A stretch of 64,000 nt of DNA from an uncultured Bacteroidota bacterium (GTDB lineage Bacteria > Bacteroidota > Bacteroidia > UKL13-3), in assembly GCA_903897855.1 (NCBI GenBank), contig CAIUDH010000076.1, positions 33,643 through 97,642 of the forward strand. Reading direction: 5' to 3'. The notes beneath the pieces are model-generated. The model ran no database searches. It was given only the letters and a program-made list of their open reading frames with translations, and was not told where the DNA came from. Shown one piece after another: positions 8,932-18,812 of the stretch. The position numbers and the translations under genes were made by a program. Position 1 is the stretch's first letter; the number at the start of each line of letters is the position of its first letter.

Positions 8932-9867
8932 ATCTGATATATTATAGGCATTGCGGTCGCCACCGGTTCTGGAAATGAGTTCGCCTAAGAATCCAGCGAG
9001 GAAAAGCACAACCCCTACGATGAGCATTGTTAATGCGATATAGAAGGAAGGTTTTTCAACCACATTCCTAGAATACTCCGTGTACATAAACACTTTCTCA
9101 TAAACGAGCCATAGGGTGGTCGCAAAACCGGCTAAGAAAGAGAGGGTGCCGAGAACTCCAAAAAAATGCATTGGGCGCTTACCAAATCGTCCCATAAAAA
9201 AGATGGTAAGCAAATCGAGAAAGCCATTGACAAAACGTTCAAGCCCGAATTTTGTTGTTCCATATTTACGAGCTCGGTGTTCGACCACCTTCTCTCCGAT
9301 TCGATTAAACCCAGCCCATTTGGCTATTACGGGTATGTAACGATGCATTTCCCCGTACACTTCAATACTTTTTACCACTTCCCGCCGATATGCCTTTAAA
9401 CCACAGTTAAAGTCATGAAGTTTTATTCCACTCATGCTTTGAGTTGCCCAATTAAAAAGCTTAGACGGGATGTTTTTTGTGAGCGTGCTATCATAACGCT
9501 TTTTTTTCCATCCACTTATAAGATCAAAATGTTCATGAATGATTTTATTATAGAGTCCTGGTATTTCATCCGGACTGTCTTGTAAGTCAGCATCCATGGT
9601 AATTATTACATTGCCCTGTGCCGCTGCGAAGCCTACATTTAGTGCTGCCGATTTCCCATAATTCCTTCTAAATCTTATTGCTTTGGTATGGGCATCTTTC
9701 TTACTCAGGCTTGTAATTGTATCCCAACTTCCATCAGAACTGCCATCATCAATAAAAATAATTTCGTAACTTAAATTATTCTCAGTGCATACTTGTAGTA
9801 ACCAATCGTGCAGCTCAGGCAGTGATTCGCTCTCGTTTAATAGTGGTATTACAATAGATATATCCAA
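8914..9867 (-). CDS. Polyprenyl-phosphate glycosyltransferase (DPM1/ArnC/GtrB-like GT2)
   Basis: 317 residues. The GT-A domain begins at once (ISIVIPLLNESESLPELHD), with IDDGSSDGSWD (about 41-50), MDADLQDSPDEIPG and a conserved RxxxxKYGTTKFGLERF stretch. Two C-terminal membrane helices (about 232-255 and 277-300) follow. This is the layout of ArnC/GtrB enzymes, which load a sugar onto undecaprenyl phosphate for use by GT-C enzymes on the outer face. The start is TTG at 9865-9867: an in-frame stop lies six codons upstream and no ATG is available. It follows the DUF4199 gene by 11 bp. Confidence 0.85.
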   Translation of the reverse strand: MDISIVIPLLNESESLPELHDWLLQVCTENNLSYEIIFIDDGSSDGSWDTITSLSKKDAHTKAIRFRRNYGKSAALNVGFAAAQGNVIITMDADLQDSPDEIPGLYNKIIHEHFDLISGWKKKRYDSTLTKNIPSKLFNWATQSMSGIKLHDFNCGLKAYRREVVKSIEVYGEMHRYIPVIAKWAGFNRIGEKVVEHRARKYGTTKFGLERFVNGFLDLLTIFFMGRFGKRPMHFFGVLGTLSFLAGFATTLWLVYEKVFMYTEYSRNVVEKPSFYIALTMLIVGVVLFLAGFLGELISRTGGDRNAYNISDKLGIN

Positions 9868-9878
9868 GGGTGTCTTTC

Positions 9879-10442
9879 TTAGTTAAATAAATTGGGGTCT
9901 TTCTTCTTCATAAATACGGGCACTAATAATGCCAACGGGATAATAGCAAAAAGAGATTTGGCAAATTGATTCATTCCGAACTTAAGTGGCGTCATCATTT
10001 TTAAATTTTCTATGCCTTCGGCGATACCATCATCGATTTTTGAGAGCGCCTCCTCATCAGAAATATATTGTTTCATTTTCTCCACTCCTTGCGTTAATTG
10101 CTCGATGGAAGCATCAATAAATGTTTGCTTGTCGAATGTCACGAGAATCGTATAGTAGGCCATATAAATTAATGCACCAAACAAACCCGTAAGAAGTGCA
10201 ATCCGAAATCCTTCACTCCAAGAAATGAAACCCCCTAATTCTTTATCTCTGAAATTTTGAATTACAAAAATAAAAAATGCAAGTAATAACAAAATATACG
10301 TTAGGGTAGTAATGCCTGTTATTGGCTTGCCTAAAAGATAAAAAAAGAGATGTGTTACAACCTCACTCAGACCAAGGATAAGGCCCCATTTTAGAGCGCT
10401 TTTCATGGGTGATAAAATTTTAATTTCAGAATCTTGTATCAT
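9879..10442 (-). CDS. DUF4199 membrane protein
   Basis: 187 residues with four predicted membrane helices: about 15-35, 45-62, 78-100 and 160-177. Between helices 3 and 4 lies a soluble, acidic segment containing an amphipathic helix. Helix content and the motif SWSEGFRIALLTG agree with the DUF4199 family of Bacteroidota, whose function is unknown. It sits 11 bp before the polyprenyl-phosphate glycosyltransferase and 21 bp after the 210-residue gene, so a shared transcript and a shared membrane role are likely. Confidence 0.75.
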   Translation of the reverse strand: MIQDSEIKILSPMKSALKWGLILGLSEVVTHLFFYLLGKPITGITTLTYILLLLAFFIFVIQNFRDKELGGFISWSEGFRIALLTGLFGALIYMAYYTILVTFDKQTFIDASIEQLTQGVEKMKQYISDEEALSKIDDGIAEGIENLKMMTPLKFGMNQFAKSLFAIIPLALLVPVFMKKKDPNLFN

Positions 10443-10463
10443 ACGTGGTGTTAAAAGGAATTT

Positions 10464-11096
10464 TTAATTAATGGTAGTAAAGCCGCTCAGTGCTGTATAG
10501 GCTGCTAATTGATAATGTGTGAAATGCTTCAGGTCAACTTTCGCCTTGTTTTCTACCCCATAGAAATAAAGCATCAATGGCAAAAACAGTTCTTTCATGT
10601 CAGAGTCGGGAGAGAGGTTTTGTGAGATGGCGAGAATTGTTTCTTCATCGCTTTCAATCAAATCCTGATGCGTAATAATATCTTCATAAATACGATGCTC
10701 ATCTTGAAACTCATCTTCATGCACCAATAAAAAATCTTCCAGGAATGTGGAGAGGTTAGCCGTCATGTCATCGTCTCTACATTCCTGTAGAAACAAGAAC
10801 ATGTTTAACAATTCACTTCCCCGATCCAAGGTGCTCTCTTCGATTTTTTGCCACTCCTCACTCTCGAAAAACATTTCCTTATCTACACTTTGTGCAATCG
10901 AGTTCATAATCAATAAATCGACCAAGATTTCGCTTATCGATTTTATTTTATAGTGTTCGACGGTGTCGTCCAACCTCTTCAATTTCTCAAAGAATGGATT
11001 CTCCGAAGAAAACACATTCATCATTTCTGCTCTTACGTTGAGTTGCCGTTCGCCAGCGAATATACTTTCAAGTGCGTTTCTAATGGGCTTGTGCAT
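10464..11096 (-). CDS. Hypothetical acidic helical protein
   Basis: 210 residues, no signal peptide and no membrane segment, rich in Glu, Asp and Leu, predicted largely helical. I do not recognise a family. It starts at a clear ATG and is first in a minus-strand run with DUF4199 and a polyprenyl-phosphate glycosyltransferase. A possible -7 box lies 100 bp upstream at 11196-11203. The conserved-looking operon place and normal codon use support a real gene; a cytoplasmic partner of the two membrane proteins is only a guess. Confidence 0.62.
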   Translation of the reverse strand: MHKPIRNALESIFAGERQLNVRAEMMNVFSSENPFFEKLKRLDDTVEHYKIKSISEILVDLLIMNSIAQSVDKEMFFESEEWQKIEESTLDRGSELLNMFLFLQECRDDDMTANLSTFLEDFLLVHEDEFQDEHRIYEDIITHQDLIESDEETILAISQNLSPDSDMKELFLPLMLYFYGVENKAKVDLKHFTHYQLAAYTALSGFTTIN

Positions 11097-11456
11097 CTAT
11101 TTTAACTTCAATATTATCATTATTACAACTAAAAAAAAGTACCGATTTTTATTCTCCCTCGATACAAGAAGAATTTCCTACCCTACTTTTGTGGGCAAAC
11201 CTAATAAATCATTTGAACTAATCAGCATCAAATTTGTGCGAAGTGAAAAAAATCTTCACTACATAGCCAACTTTCGGGCAAAGCAAAGCTCCGCATAAGA
11301 AAAACATTCACTAATGTGGATTGAGAAATCGTACCAGTAGCCTAAAAATGCGAGAATAGTAATTCTAGATGTCTTTAGGACGAACTATCCAGACCGCTAC
11401 TACCAATATCCTATTAAAGTGTAAAATTTCTTATCTTTCCAAAAAAAATCTCCCCT
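11097..11456. other. 360-bp intergenic region with back-to-back -7 boxes
   Basis: Between divergent genes. The plus strand holds TACTTTTG at 11184-11191 and the minus strand TAGGTTTG at 11196-11203, 4 bp apart and pointing outward. A weak 6-bp hairpin (11242-11260) and TATCTTTC at 11433-11440, a one-mismatch -7 box close to the amidohydrolase ATG, are also present. I see no tRNA or convincing small ORF. Confidence 0.35.
11196..11203 (-). promoter_or_regulatory. Candidate -7 box for the 210-residue gene operon
   Basis: The minus strand reads TAGGTTTG, matching TAnnTTTG, 100 bp before the start at 11096. A CAAA on the plus strand at 11229-11232 would be a -33 element at 25 bp, slightly too far. 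Confidence 0.35.
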
Positions 11457-12734
11457 ATGCGCAGTGTATTGTTTTTTATTGGCATTTTTCTTGTTTCTTT
11501 ACTTAACGCCCAAAACCCTTCTCCCGCAAAGAAACAGACCGTCCCAATCATTATTAAAAATGCGACCATTCATACGGCACTAGGTGTGATTGAAAATGGC
11601 TTCTTGGTATTCGAAAATGGAAAAATAACCTATGTTGGAACCGTCGCGAAAACAATTTCAAATGCATCAGTCATTGATGCAACAGGGAAACACGTATATC
11701 CAGGCTTTATCGCACCCAATAATTATCTTGGATTAAATGAGATTGAACTCGTACGTGCTACGTTAGATTATAACGAAGTGGGTGATATAAATCCCAATGT
11801 TCGCAGTATCATTGCCTATAATACAGACTCGAAAATTATACCTACAATTCGTGTAAATGGGGTTCTCTTATCTCAGTGTACCCCTCAAGGAGGTGTTGTA
11901 AGCGGTAGTAGTAGTATCGTCCAGCTTGATGCATGGAACTGGGAAGATGCTGCTTATAAAACCGATGAAGGGATACATATAAATTACCCTGAATTTGAGC
12001 CTCATGGCATCAACGCAGAAGAAATAAAACGTAATGAGGAGTCTAATCTAAAACAATTTGAGCTCATTAATAAGTTGATGCAAGATGCCTATGCCTACTC
12101 AAAGGAAATAGAACACATTTCCAAAAATGCCAAACTTGAAAGCATGAATGGAGTATTCAATAAAAGCAAAACAATCTATGTTCATGTAGATTACATAAAA
12201 GGCATTATTCACGCTGTGAATTTTTTCAAGAATTATCCAGTAAAAATTGTTTTAGTGGGCGCCTCCGATTGCTACCAAACGATACCTTTATTAAAAGAAA
12301 ACAATATTTCTGTAATCTTAAACAATACCCATCGGCTGCCTACGCGTAGTCAAGAACTTGTTGATTTGCCTTATAAAACGGCCTTCATACTTTACAATGC
12401 TGGAATAAAATATTGCCTAGCAACCACCGGTGGCTGGCAAATAAGGAACCTGCCCTTTATGGCAGGAACCACCGTTGCTTATGGTGTTAATAAAGAATCG
12501 GCCTTACAAAGTATTACCAAAAATGCAGCAGAGATATTGGGAATTGACAAAACTGCTGGAACATTAGAAGTGGGCAAAGATGCTACACTATTTATTTCGA
12601 TTGGAGATGCCTTGGATATGCAAGGGAATATATTAACATCTGCATTCATTCAAGGACGAGAAATAAATTTGGATAATTCTCAGAAACAGCTCAATAAAAA
12701 ATACGCCCAAAAATACGGAGTGAAAGAAGAATAA
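11457..12734 (+). CDS. Secreted amidohydrolase-family protein lacking metal ligands
   Basis: 425 residues with a signal peptide (MRSVLFFIGIFLVSLLNAQ). The fold is that of imidazolonepropionase-like amidohydrolases: N-terminal beta-sandwich strand IIIKNATIHTALGVIENG, the joining motif VYPGFIAP (80-87), and C-terminal RNLPFMAGTTVAYGVNKESALQSITKNAAEILGIDKTAGTLEVGKDA. The catalytic residues are gone. Where active relatives have HxH after PGFID, this protein has PGFIAPNNYLG (82-92), and the late Asp of the usual SSDG/TDS motif is replaced in ATTGGW (322-327). It is therefore probably a non-catalytic family member. In many Bacteroidota such short versions sit beside a long catalytic paralogue; none is adjacent here. 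Confidence 0.82.
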   Translation: MRSVLFFIGIFLVSLLNAQNPSPAKKQTVPIIIKNATIHTALGVIENGFLVFENGKITYVGTVAKTISNASVIDATGKHVYPGFIAPNNYLGLNEIELVRATLDYNEVGDINPNVRSIIAYNTDSKIIPTIRVNGVLLSQCTPQGGVVSGSSSIVQLDAWNWEDAAYKTDEGIHINYPEFEPHGINAEEIKRNEESNLKQFELINKLMQDAYAYSKEIEHISKNAKLESMNGVFNKSKTIYVHVDYIKGIIHAVNFFKNYPVKIVLVGASDCYQTIPLLKENNISVILNNTHRLPTRSQELVDLPYKTAFILYNAGIKYCLATTGGWQIRNLPFMAGTTVAYGVNKESALQSITKNAAEILGIDKTAGTLEVGKDATLFISIGDALDMQGNILTSAFIQGREINLDNSQKQLNKKYAQKYGVKEE

Positions 12735-12770
12735 AAGTACTGAGAGTAACTTAACAAACAGCAGTTTAGT

Positions 12771-13853
12771 TTACCTCGTAAAACATTTTTCGGCACTAGT
12801 CTTTCGTTCAATCTTCCCCGACGAGGTGTATTCTAGTGAATTCGTAAAGTAATAATGTTTTGGTAGCTCATATTTCTCTAAATAATTTCTCAATTCGGTT
12901 TTTAGTGCCTCAAGTATTAAATCCTCTAAGGGAGGTGTTTCTAAGATAACGATTAAAGCCTCTCCCAACCTTTCGTCTGGCTGCTTATAAGCGCAATAAT
13001 TAAAGAAGTTTATTTTGAGGGTGGTGAAAGATTTGTCAAAAGCAGATTCGACTTTTTCTAATGATATTTTATAACCACCACTGTTAATGATATTATCCTG
13101 TCGTCCAAGTAGCTTGAATGCACCAGTTTCCTGTAATTCAATCAAATCATTCGTAATTAAATGCTCTTGAAATGGAGTGGTAATGAGAGCACAATTATTT
13201 TCGCCTACTGATATTTTTATGCCATTTAACGGACGAAAAAAAAGATCCCTCTTATCCCCATTAAGGTGTTGCAATGCAATATGAGAGGCCGTTTCGGTCA
13301 TTCCATAGGTGGCGTAAATTTGTGTTTGCAACGGCTGAATGGCCGCCATCAGAGAGGAACTCAAGGCTGCTCCACCGATAATCAATACGTCAATCTTGTT
13401 TAGTGATTCAATCGTATTTTCGGCTTGTAATCGATGGATTTGCAATGGTACCATGGCCGCAAAATCGTAATGGGACGAAATTGCTCCATTGAAAGGATTG
13501 GCGCTGGGTTCAATAATTTCCAAACTCATTCCTAGCTGTAAGGCACGAGCCAACATCATTTTCCCTCCAGCCTTGCTAACGTCGATACAGTGCAAACAGT
13601 GCATGTCTTTTTTTAGTTGGAGCGCCAAGGCTGTATTGTTGATACTCCAAAGCATCAAGGCTCTTGTCCAGGAAATGGTTTTTGGAGGGCCTGTAGTTCC
13701 TGAAGTTTCTATTCCGAAGCTATTTTGGCTGCTCCACCAAGCCATACAGAACGTTAATATCGCATGCGAATAGGGGCTCCATCGATCTTGATTTATACGT
13801 TCCGGAATATTGGTGAAAAAAATTTTTTCTTGTTCCAGAATAAGAAAACTCAT
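12771..13853 (-). CDS. menE: AMP-forming acyl-CoA ligase, probably O-succinylbenzoate-CoA ligase MenE
   Basis: 360 residues. The ANL superfamily motifs are in order: phosphate loop ETSGTTGPPKTI (about 49-60), YGMTETASH near residue 190, and a C-terminal SSGKIERK with the acyl-adenylate Lys. The N-terminal half is shorter than in general ligases (about 500 residues), which is the form usual for MenE in Bacteroidota, so assignment to menaquinone synthesis rests on length and family memory. No other men gene is in the window. It is divergent from the ABC-F gene, sharing a 220-bp spacer. Confidence 0.72.
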   Translation of the reverse strand: MSFLILEQEKIFFTNIPERINQDRWSPYSHAILTFCMAWWSSQNSFGIETSGTTGPPKTISWTRALMLWSINNTALALQLKKDMHCLHCIDVSKAGGKMMLARALQLGMSLEIIEPSANPFNGAISSHYDFAAMVPLQIHRLQAENTIESLNKIDVLIIGGAALSSSLMAAIQPLQTQIYATYGMTETASHIALQHLNGDKRDLFFRPLNGIKISVGENNCALITTPFQEHLITNDLIELQETGAFKLLGRQDNIINSGGYKISLEKVESAFDKSFTTLKINFFNYCAYKQPDERLGEALIVILETPPLEDLILEALKTELRNYLEKYELPKHYYFTNSLEYTSSGKIERKTSAEKCFTR

Positions 13854-13935
13854 ATTGTCATACGTTTAATGAATATCATCTTGGGGGTTTATAGCCAATT
13901 TTGACACCCTGCAAATAGGATACCTTATTAGGCCT

Positions 13936-13943
13936 CAAAATTA
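13936..13943 (-). promoter_or_regulatory. Candidate -7 box for menE
   Basis: The minus strand reads TAATTTTG, matching TAnnTTTG, 83 bp before the menE start. No -33 TTG at a normal distance. Confidence 0.3.
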
Positions 13944-14022
13944 ACAACTAACCTGATATAATAGCGTTTCGCAAATCAATAATGCAAAATCCTACTTGCA
14001 TGGACAACTTTAAATTCTCTAG

Positions 14023-15688
<1,666 letters not shown>

Positions 15689-15690
<2 letters not shown>

Positions 15691-15706
15691 TTTAAGCAGT
15701 TAAACT
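15689..15706. terminator. Hairpin after the ABC-F gene
   Basis: AGTTTAA and TTAAACT pair as a 7-bp stem with loop GCAG, beginning on the stop codon of the ABC-F gene. There is no U-tract, so termination is uncertain. Confidence 0.35.
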
Positions 15707-15724
15707 GCACTAGCGCATAAATTG

Positions 15725-15732
15725 TATTTTTG
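15725..15732 (+). promoter_or_regulatory. Candidate -7 box for the 408-residue gene and panB operon
   Basis: TATTTTTG matches TAnnTTTG and ends 5 bp before the ATG at 15738, implying a very short or absent leader. No clear -33 box. Confidence 0.45.
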
Positions 15733-15737
15733 CTATT

Positions 15738-16964
15738 ATGTTAAGAAAAATAGCTTTTGTTATTTATGCCATTTTTTGCATTACTTGTCTCAATGCGCAA
15801 ACCCCAAGGTATCCCGTACAAGAGTTTTTTGACGACTTCGATGATGGGAGTTTTGAGAATTGGAAAGTAACAAACAACGCAGACAATCAATATTTTTTAT
15901 CGAATAGCACCTACGAAATGTATCGTAGAAGTAAAAAAACTGCCGACATGATATTCTGTAATTGGAAAAACCCATTCGTGAATTTCGAGGTAAAGCTGAC
16001 ATTTAAATTTGACAAGAATAAAAACAAAGAACAATATGCCGGTGTGGTTTTAAAGGCAAATTCATCTTCAGCAATTCTTGCAGAAGTTCATCAAGAAGGG
16101 AAAGTCAGAATTCGAAAAATAAGTGCAGGGAAAACATCATTTATATCGGGTAGCCCTAATGAATCAGGCTGGATCAAATGTAATGAACTTAAGAAAGATT
16201 ATAATCTCTTCGCCATTCAATGTAATAGTAATGGCTATACATTATTTCTTAACGGTGATTCAGTGTACTATGCCACTATTGACAGCTTCACACCTGGAAA
16301 AGTTGGCCTGATTATAGGAATGAATACAAAAATAATCGCTGACAATTTTGGGGTTTACTCCGCTGCCCCTCTGCCGGCCATGGCCGTAAATACTGATTCC
16401 AGCAATTACGAACAAAGTGCAGAAAGCACCCTTAAATCAAAACTTGAGAACGATTCAACTCATAACACATCCAACAAGAAATCTGTCGGTACGAAACCAA
16501 GCCATAATAAAACAACCAAACCTCTCGCGAATAGTGAATTGGCTGCAGCAAACAAGAAAGTCGAAGAGCTTCAGTTGCAATTAAATCTGTTTCGGAATAA
16601 AGCCTACCAAGAGCAAGACCGTGCCGACAGTTTACAATCGATTCTAGACCATGATGGGAAAAAAGAATTTAGGGCGGAGAATAAAACACTAATCGCAAAA
16701 AATAAAGTTTTGGAAAGGCAGAATGATTCCCTGGTTACCTTAATGACGATTTACGATGATTTACGTGCCACCATGATTAGCAGCGAAGGAAGTGAGATCA
16801 GTTTGCTGCTCACAGAAAAACTGCGGGTAGCAAAAACAAAACAGGATGAATTGGAAAAACGTAACAAAGAGTTGGAGTTACAGAATAAAAAGCTCAATTT
16901 GCACATTAAAGATCTTGAATCGAAAGTAAAAATAACACCCTCGGCCACAAAAAAAAAGAAATAG
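15738..16964 (+). CDS. Secreted protein with LamG/concanavalin-like domain and C-terminal coiled coil
   Basis: 408 residues: signal peptide ([21 protein letters not shown]), a beta-rich domain from about 28 to 215 resembling concanavalin A-like/DUF1080 folds ([24 protein letters not shown] strands, GKVGLIIG near its end), a polar linker, then a long heptad-rich coiled coil from about 262 to 402 ending in a Lys tail. It probably works in the periplasm or at the outer membrane; the ligand is unknown. panB starts 2 bp after its stop, so they share a transcript. I know no functional link between the two. Confidence 0.72.
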   Translation: MLRKIAFVIYAIFCITCLNAQTPRYPVQEFFDDFDDGSFENWKVTNNADNQYFLSNSTYEMYRRSKKTADMIFCNWKNPFVNFEVKLTFKFDKNKNKEQYAGVVLKANSSSAILAEVHQEGKVRIRKISAGKTSFISGSPNESGWIKCNELKKDYNLFAIQCNSNGYTLFLNGDSVYYATIDSFTPGKVGLIIGMNTKIIADNFGVYSAAPLPAMAVNTDSSNYEQSAESTLKSKLENDSTHNTSNKKSVGTKPSHNKTTKPLANSELAAANKKVEELQLQLNLFRNKAYQEQDRADSLQSILDHDGKKEFRAENKTLIAKNKVLERQNDSLVTLMTIYDDLRATMISSEGSEISLLLTEKLRVAKTKQDELEKRNKELELQNKKLNLHIKDLESKVKITPSATKKKK

Positions 16965-16966
16965 TT

Positions 16967-17785
16967 ATGTCGGTACACTACAAAGAAATAAAACGAATCA
17001 CGACACACGTACTTCAGGAAATGAAAGAACGTGGTGAAAAAATAAGCATGCTCACCGCATATGATTTTAGTATGGCAAAAATTTTAGATGCTGCTAAAGT
17101 TGACGTTCTTTTGGTGGGCGATAGTGCAAGCAACGTAATGGCAGGTCACATGACTACTTTGCCCATCACCCTCGACCAGATGATTTATCATGCATCCTCT
17201 GTTATTCGAGGTATTTACAGGGCCCTCGTCGTGGTCGATTTGCCATTTGGCTCCTACCAAGGCAATAGTAAGGAAGCCTTAATATCGGCCATTCGAATCA
17301 TGAAAGAATCGGGGGCACATGCTATAAAGCTTGAGGGCGGAGAAGAAATATTGGAGTCTATAAAACGAATTGTTTCATCCGGCATTCCGGTGATGGGACA
17401 TCTGGGTTTAACACCTCAATCGATCTATAAATTTGGAACCTTTGAAGTACGCGCCAAAGAGGAAGCTGAAGCACAAAAATTAATTCGTGATGCCCATATT
17501 TTGCAAGAAGCAGGATGTTTCGCCATCGTATTGGAAAAAATCCCTGCCGTATTAGCAACAAAGGTAGCAACAGAAATTAAAATACCTGTCATCGGCATTG
17601 GTGCAGGCGGTGGCGTTGATGGACAGGTGCTAGTAACTCATGATTTATTAGGTATCAGCAAAGATTTCAGTCCAAGATTTATACGTCGTTATCTCAACTT
17701 GTATGATGAAATACTTAATGCCGTTGGCAAATATATTGATGATGTAAAGAATCTCGATTTCCCCAACGAGAAAGAGCAATACTAA
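16967..17785 (+). CDS. panB: 3-methyl-2-oxobutanoate hydroxymethyltransferase PanB
   Basis: 272 residues matching PanB along the full length: [60 protein letters not shown] and [18 protein letters not shown]. The enzyme adds a hydroxymethyl group from methylene-tetrahydrofolate to 2-oxoisovalerate, the first committed step to pantothenate. Metal-binding Asp and the catalytic Glu region are present. It lies 2 bp after the coiled-coil protein and 19 bp before the KAS III-like gene, in one transcriptional run. Confidence 0.95.
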   Translation: MSVHYKEIKRITTHVLQEMKERGEKISMLTAYDFSMAKILDAAKVDVLLVGDSASNVMAGHMTTLPITLDQMIYHASSVIRGIYRALVVVDLPFGSYQGNSKEALISAIRIMKESGAHAIKLEGGEEILESIKRIVSSGIPVMGHLGLTPQSIYKFGTFEVRAKEEAEAQKLIRDAHILQEAGCFAIVLEKIPAVLATKVATEIKIPVIGIGAGGGVDGQVLVTHDLLGISKDFSPRFIRRYLNLYDEILNAVGKYIDDVKNLDFPNEKEQY

Positions 17786-17804
17786 AACACTAACAAAATT
17801 TATA

Positions 17805-18785
17805 TTGTTCACCGCTCTCCATAACGTTGTCGTAAATAAAATTGCAGTGGCCTTACCACAAAAAATGGTTCGCTACGACGATGAACTTTATGAGAATATA
17901 GATGCTGAAAAAAAAGAGAGATTAAAAAAAATTATCGGATTCGAAAATCGATATGTGGCCAAAGAGGAAACAGCCCTGGATTTATGCGAAGCAGCAGCAC
18001 TAAAATTAGAGCTATCAGCCTCTGCTGTTGATGCTCTCATTTTTATAACTCAAACTCCCGACTACTTCCAACCTGGCAATGCTGCTATTTTACATGGCCG
18101 ATTAAATTTAAAAAAAGATTGCTTTTGCCAGGATATTAATGCTGGCTGTAATGGTTACATCCAGGGACTTTTTCAGGCTCACCTTCTCTTACAGCAAGAA
18201 GAAATAAACGCTGTGTTACTTTGTGTTGGCGACACGATAAGCAAGACCATTAACAGTGCCGACCCGACTACGGCTCCCATTTTTGGCGATGGCGGTTCGG
18301 CCACACTCTTAACCAAAAAAATAGGCTACAAAAGCTATTTTTCATTTCATACCGATGGTACTAAATACGACCAAATAATGATTCGTAACGGAGCCTATAA
18401 AAACAGAACAAATAATCCGGATGACAATTTCCTTTTCATGGATGGTGCAGAGGTAATGCAGATGGCCATTGCAGAGGTACCTCAATCGATATCGAATCTC
18501 ATTGCAAAATTTAAGCTTGAAAAAGAAGATATCGATATCTATTTTTTTCATCAAGCCAACAACTTCATAGTAGAAACGCTAGCAAAAAACTTGAAAATTT
18601 CACTTCATAAAGCACCTCTCGTATTTTCTAAATTTGGGAATCAAAGTTCAGCCTCCATTCCATTTACGATGGCAGATACACTCAGGAAAATGCATGCCAA
18701 GCAATGCTTACTTAGTGGATTTGGTGTCGGGTTTGCATGGGCCAATGCCATTATTGATGTAAGCGATCTGGAAATATATTTTTAA
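17805..18785 (+). CDS. Ketoacyl-ACP synthase III-like enzyme (FabH family)
   Basis: 326 residues of thiolase fold. The catalytic triad is complete: C115 in INAGCNGYIQG, H249 in FFHQANNFI and N279 in FGNQSSASIP. FabH starts fatty-acid chains from acetyl-CoA, but paralogues build special acyl groups; this one has a divergent N-terminal half and no neighbouring fab genes, so its substrate is open. The start is TTG at 17805: the N-terminus aligns with FabH there, while the next ATG would remove 20 residues including the first strand. It is followed after 27 bp by a GT4 gene and preceded by panB, so a lipid- or glycolipid-linked role is possible. Confidence 0.8.
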   Translation: MFTALHNVVVNKIAVALPQKMVRYDDELYENIDAEKKERLKKIIGFENRYVAKEETALDLCEAAALKLELSASAVDALIFITQTPDYFQPGNAAILHGRLNLKKDCFCQDINAGCNGYIQGLFQAHLLLQQEEINAVLLCVGDTISKTINSADPTTAPIFGDGGSATLLTKKIGYKSYFSFHTDGTKYDQIMIRNGAYKNRTNNPDDNFLFMDGAEVMQMAIAEVPQSISNLIAKFKLEKEDIDIYFFHQANNFIVETLAKNLKISLHKAPLVFSKFGNQSSASIPFTMADTLRKMHAKQCLLSGFGVGFAWANAIIDVSDLEIYF

Positions 18786-18812
18786 TACCACAAAGAAAAA
18801 ACTTTATACTCA

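Noticed and set aside
10963..11298. 111-codon plus-strand frame crossing the 210-residue gene and its upstream spacer
   Set aside because: The first third is antisense to a likely gene and the rest is low-complexity Ile/Lys/Phe from AT-rich DNA.
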